A stretch of 42,151 nucleotides of DNA, taken from Bacteroidales bacterium UBA4243. Its GTDB lineage: Bacteria > Bacteroidota > Bacteroidia > Bacteroidales > F082. This document shows positions 40,541 to 42,151 of this stretch, in pieces. The first letter of the stretch is position 1. The number at the start of each line of letters is the position of its first letter. Location of the stretch: assembly GCA_002396205.1 (NCBI GenBank), contig DGXB01000010.1, forward strand, positions 1 through 42,151. The letters are read 5' to 3'. The translations under genes were made by a program, and so were the position numbers. The notes below the pieces were generated by a model. The model worked only from the letters and a program-made list of their open reading frames with translations, made no database searches and was not told where the DNA came from.

Positions 40541-41833
40541 ATGAGGCACAGACTTCTCCTTTTATTATTGCTCGCTTTCCCGGTTTTTGCACAAGCACAA
40601 GACACCATCACCGTGATGCAGTACAACCTACTGTATTACGGCAACTACCAAAGCGGTTTCGCCGACTGCTACGAGACCAACAACAACACACAGCGCAAGG
40701 ACGAATGCATCCGCACCCTCGTCAACTATGTGAAACCCGACATCTTCACCGTGTGCGAGTTTGGCGCCACGCAAGCCCTCCAAACCGATTTCGTTCGCCA
40801 CAATCTGAATATCAATGGCGCGACTTATTGGCAGACGGACAACATTATTAATCACGCCAGCAGCAACATCATCAACCATATCTTCTACGACTCGCGCAAA
40901 ATGGGCCTGAAGAAACACGTGGCTTTGCAAACACAACCACGCGACACCGATGTTTACGAGCTATACATGAAGACACCAGGTTTGGCCGCCGGCGACACCA
41001 TAAAACTCATTTGCATCGTGGCCCATCCCAAGGCGGGACAAGGCTATGAGAGCCAACGCCGCGCCTTGATGCAGATGGCCATGAATTACGTCAACCAAAA
41101 CTATCCTACCGACAACGTGCTGATTATGGGCGACTTCAACATGTATGGCTCAAACGAGAGCGGCTACCGACTGCTCACCCATCCCTACGGCAGCAACCAG
41201 GTGTGCTTCATGGACCCAGCGGGAGTTGAAGGCGTGGGCGAATGGAGCAACAACAGCCAGTTTGCCGCGTTCCACACCCAATCGACGCGCAGCTATTCCA
41301 ACGAATGTTTTTCTTCCGGAGGTCTTGACGACCGCTTCGACTTCATCCTGATGAACGACTGGATCGGCTTCGGCTACAACCACCTTCGGTATGTGCGCAA
41401 CTCCTACCATGCCGTGGGCAACGACGGACGCCATTTCAACCAAAGCATCGACCAAGGCACCAACACGGCTGTGCCTGCCGAAGTCGCCGAGGCCCTCTTC
41501 GACGGTTCCGACCACCTCCCCGTGACGATGAAAATCGCCGTAGATGCCCATTTGGGCATTGAAGACAACGAGACGCAAGGCCTGCAAGCCACCGTGGCAC
41601 CCAACCCAGCCACAGATTATGTCAAGGTAAGTTTCTTCAACCCCACCGACGGCGAAATCCGATTTGAATTGTACTCGCTGCAAGGACAACTGATGACCGA
41701 CCTATCAGATTGGCATAACGCTGGGCACCAGCAGTTTGAAATGCCGTTAGCTGATATGGGGAAAGGCTTCTACCTGCTTCGCATCAGGCATAGCGATGGT
41801 TGGGAACAGACAGTAAAAGTAGTGAAAAACTGA
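40541..41833 (+). CDS. Secreted endonuclease/exonuclease/phosphatase protein with T9SS domain
   Basis: A 430-residue exported protein (signal MRHRLLLLLLLAFPVFAQA). The EEP fold is recognised by TITVMQYNLLYYG (first strand), KPDIFTVCEFG (metal Glu), NVLIMGDFNMYGSNE (Asp/Asn), DDRFDFILMND (Asp) and FDGSDHLPVTM (Asp-His). These enzymes cleave phosphodiesters of nucleic acids or phospholipids; here a surface or secreted nuclease is likely. Residues about 350-430 are a T9SS sorting domain (ATVAPNPATDYVKVSFFNP ... KGFYLLRIRHSDGWEQTV). It is the second T9SS cargo in the window. The ATG at 40541 begins the signal peptide. Confidence 0.88.
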   Translation: MRHRLLLLLLLAFPVFAQAQDTITVMQYNLLYYGNYQSGFADCYETNNNTQRKDECIRTLVNYVKPDIFTVCEFGATQALQTDFVRHNLNINGATYWQTDNIINHASSNIINHIFYDSRKMGLKKHVALQTQPRDTDVYELYMKTPGLAAGDTIKLICIVAHPKAGQGYESQRRALMQMAMNYVNQNYPTDNVLIMGDFNMYGSNESGYRLLTHPYGSNQVCFMDPAGVEGVGEWSNNSQFAAFHTQSTRSYSNECFSSGGLDDRFDFILMNDWIGFGYNHLRYVRNSYHAVGNDGRHFNQSIDQGTNTAVPAEVAEALFDGSDHLPVTMKIAVDAHLGIEDNETQGLQATVAPNPATDYVKVSFFNPTDGEIRFELYSLQGQLMTDLSDWHNAGHQQFEMPLADMGKGFYLLRIRHSDGWEQTVKVVKN

Positions 41834-41850
41834 AAAAATACCGTATAGCT

Positions 41851-41945
41851 CCCCATAACGCAATAAAAAAATGAGTTATGGGGAAATATATGGCATTTTT
41901 TACCTTATAAATCCCCATAACTTGACATCTTGATTAATTATCAAG
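41851..41945. terminator. Competing hairpins after the nuclease gene
   Basis: CCCCATAAC (41851-41859) and CCCCATAAC (41913-41921) can each pair with the single GTTATGGGG (41875-41883). A further hairpin, CTTGAT (41929-41934) with ATCAAG (41940-41945), follows. The gap 41834-41973 has no gene. It may be the terminator of the plus-strand gene and of the minus-strand gene at its right. Confidence 0.5.
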
Positions 41946-41973
41946 CGGCTGCCGTGGTACGACAGTCCTACAA

Positions 41974-42151
41974 TCATTCCCCAACCTTCACCTTCATCCC
42001 ATCGGAATACGCGCTGAACTCGGGCGCATACTGGCACTGAATCAAGGCATAACCGTTGTTGAGGTGGCCTTCCTTGGTCACGAACATGCTGTACTTCAGC
42101 TGGTGCGTGCCCTTCGGAAGAAACTCGATGAAGAACTCCATGTCGGTGTCG
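41974..42151 (-). CDS. Alpha-2-macroglobulin-like protein, C-terminal end (partial)
   Basis: Only the last 58 codons and stop are in the window; the gene continues to the right. The translated end (MEFFIEFLPKGTHQLKYSMF, GYALIQCQYAPEFSAYSDGM) matches the closing strands of bacterial alpha-2-macroglobulins of Bacteroidota, which typically end FxxxLPKGTxxxxY...IQxMYAPEFxxxSxG. Such proteins are periplasmic or surface protease traps. The stop is TGA at 41974-41976. Confidence 0.7.
   Translation of the reverse strand, partial: DTDMEFFIEFLPKGTHQLKYSMFVTKEGHLNNGYALIQCQYAPEFSAYSDGMKVKVGE

Overview
The window looks like chromosome of a Bacteroidales bacterium (phylum Bacteroidota), probably uncultured. 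Evidence: promoters of the Bacteroidota type (-7 box TAnnTTTG) upstream of many genes; no consistent Shine-Dalgarno sequences; type IX secretion parts (a PorZ-like protein and two C-terminal sorting-domain cargoes); an S46 dipeptidyl-peptidase; an UpxY-type antiterminator; DUF3244-like and lipocalin-like lipoproteins; an OstA-like protein; and a GldH-like lipoprotein. Most genes are GC-rich at third positions. That bias creates many long but spurious antisense ORFs, which I left out. I found no rRNA, tRNA or CRISPR.

Layout. 0.1-3.3 kb: S46 peptidase overlapping a GreA-like/degenerate Nudix fusion. 3.5-6.2 kb (minus): operon of a membrane-bound TPR-HTH regulator, a DUF3244-like lipoprotein and an outer-membrane barrel. 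6.4-10.4 kb: PspC protein, secreted esterase with a T9SS tail, Pif1-like helicase. 10.4-15.8 kb: an accessory island, visibly AT-richer than its flanks. It holds two small related LPD3-like genes sharing one 87-bp leader, a PIN-domain toxin-antitoxin pair flanked by 29-bp direct repeats, a cluster of three secreted proteins (one a Skp/OmpH domain fused to an unknown N-terminal domain), an XRE regulator behind a strongly structured RNA leader, and a probable free-standing small RNA. 15.8-22.2 kb: C69 dipeptidase, glnS, OstA-like protein, a frameshifted antitoxin-like gene and gpmA. 22.4-26.9 kb: outer-membrane barrel, porZ, recO. 27-32.2 kb (minus): gldH-like, wza-like, wzc-like and upxY genes in one run, then a membrane coiled-coil protein. 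32.4-35.5 kb: mrdA-rodA. 35.5-39.3 kb: adenine deaminase, M15 peptidase, RlmI-type methyltransferase. 39.3-41.8 kb: two lipocalin-like lipoproteins and a secreted endonuclease/exonuclease/phosphatase protein. The window ends inside an alpha-2-macroglobulin-like gene.

Functional themes are the cell envelope (LPS transport, T9SS, polysaccharide export, elongasome, peptidoglycan and protein turnover) plus housekeeping (glnS, gpmA, recO, RlmI, ade). Several short repeat families lie between genes, and one copy has entered a coding region in frame. The most promising undescribed material is the 10.4-15.8 kb island, especially its RNA candidates and duplicated leaders, followed by the slippery A7 site in the antitoxin-like gene and the Gly-Tyr hexanucleotide tract in the tyrosine kinase tail.
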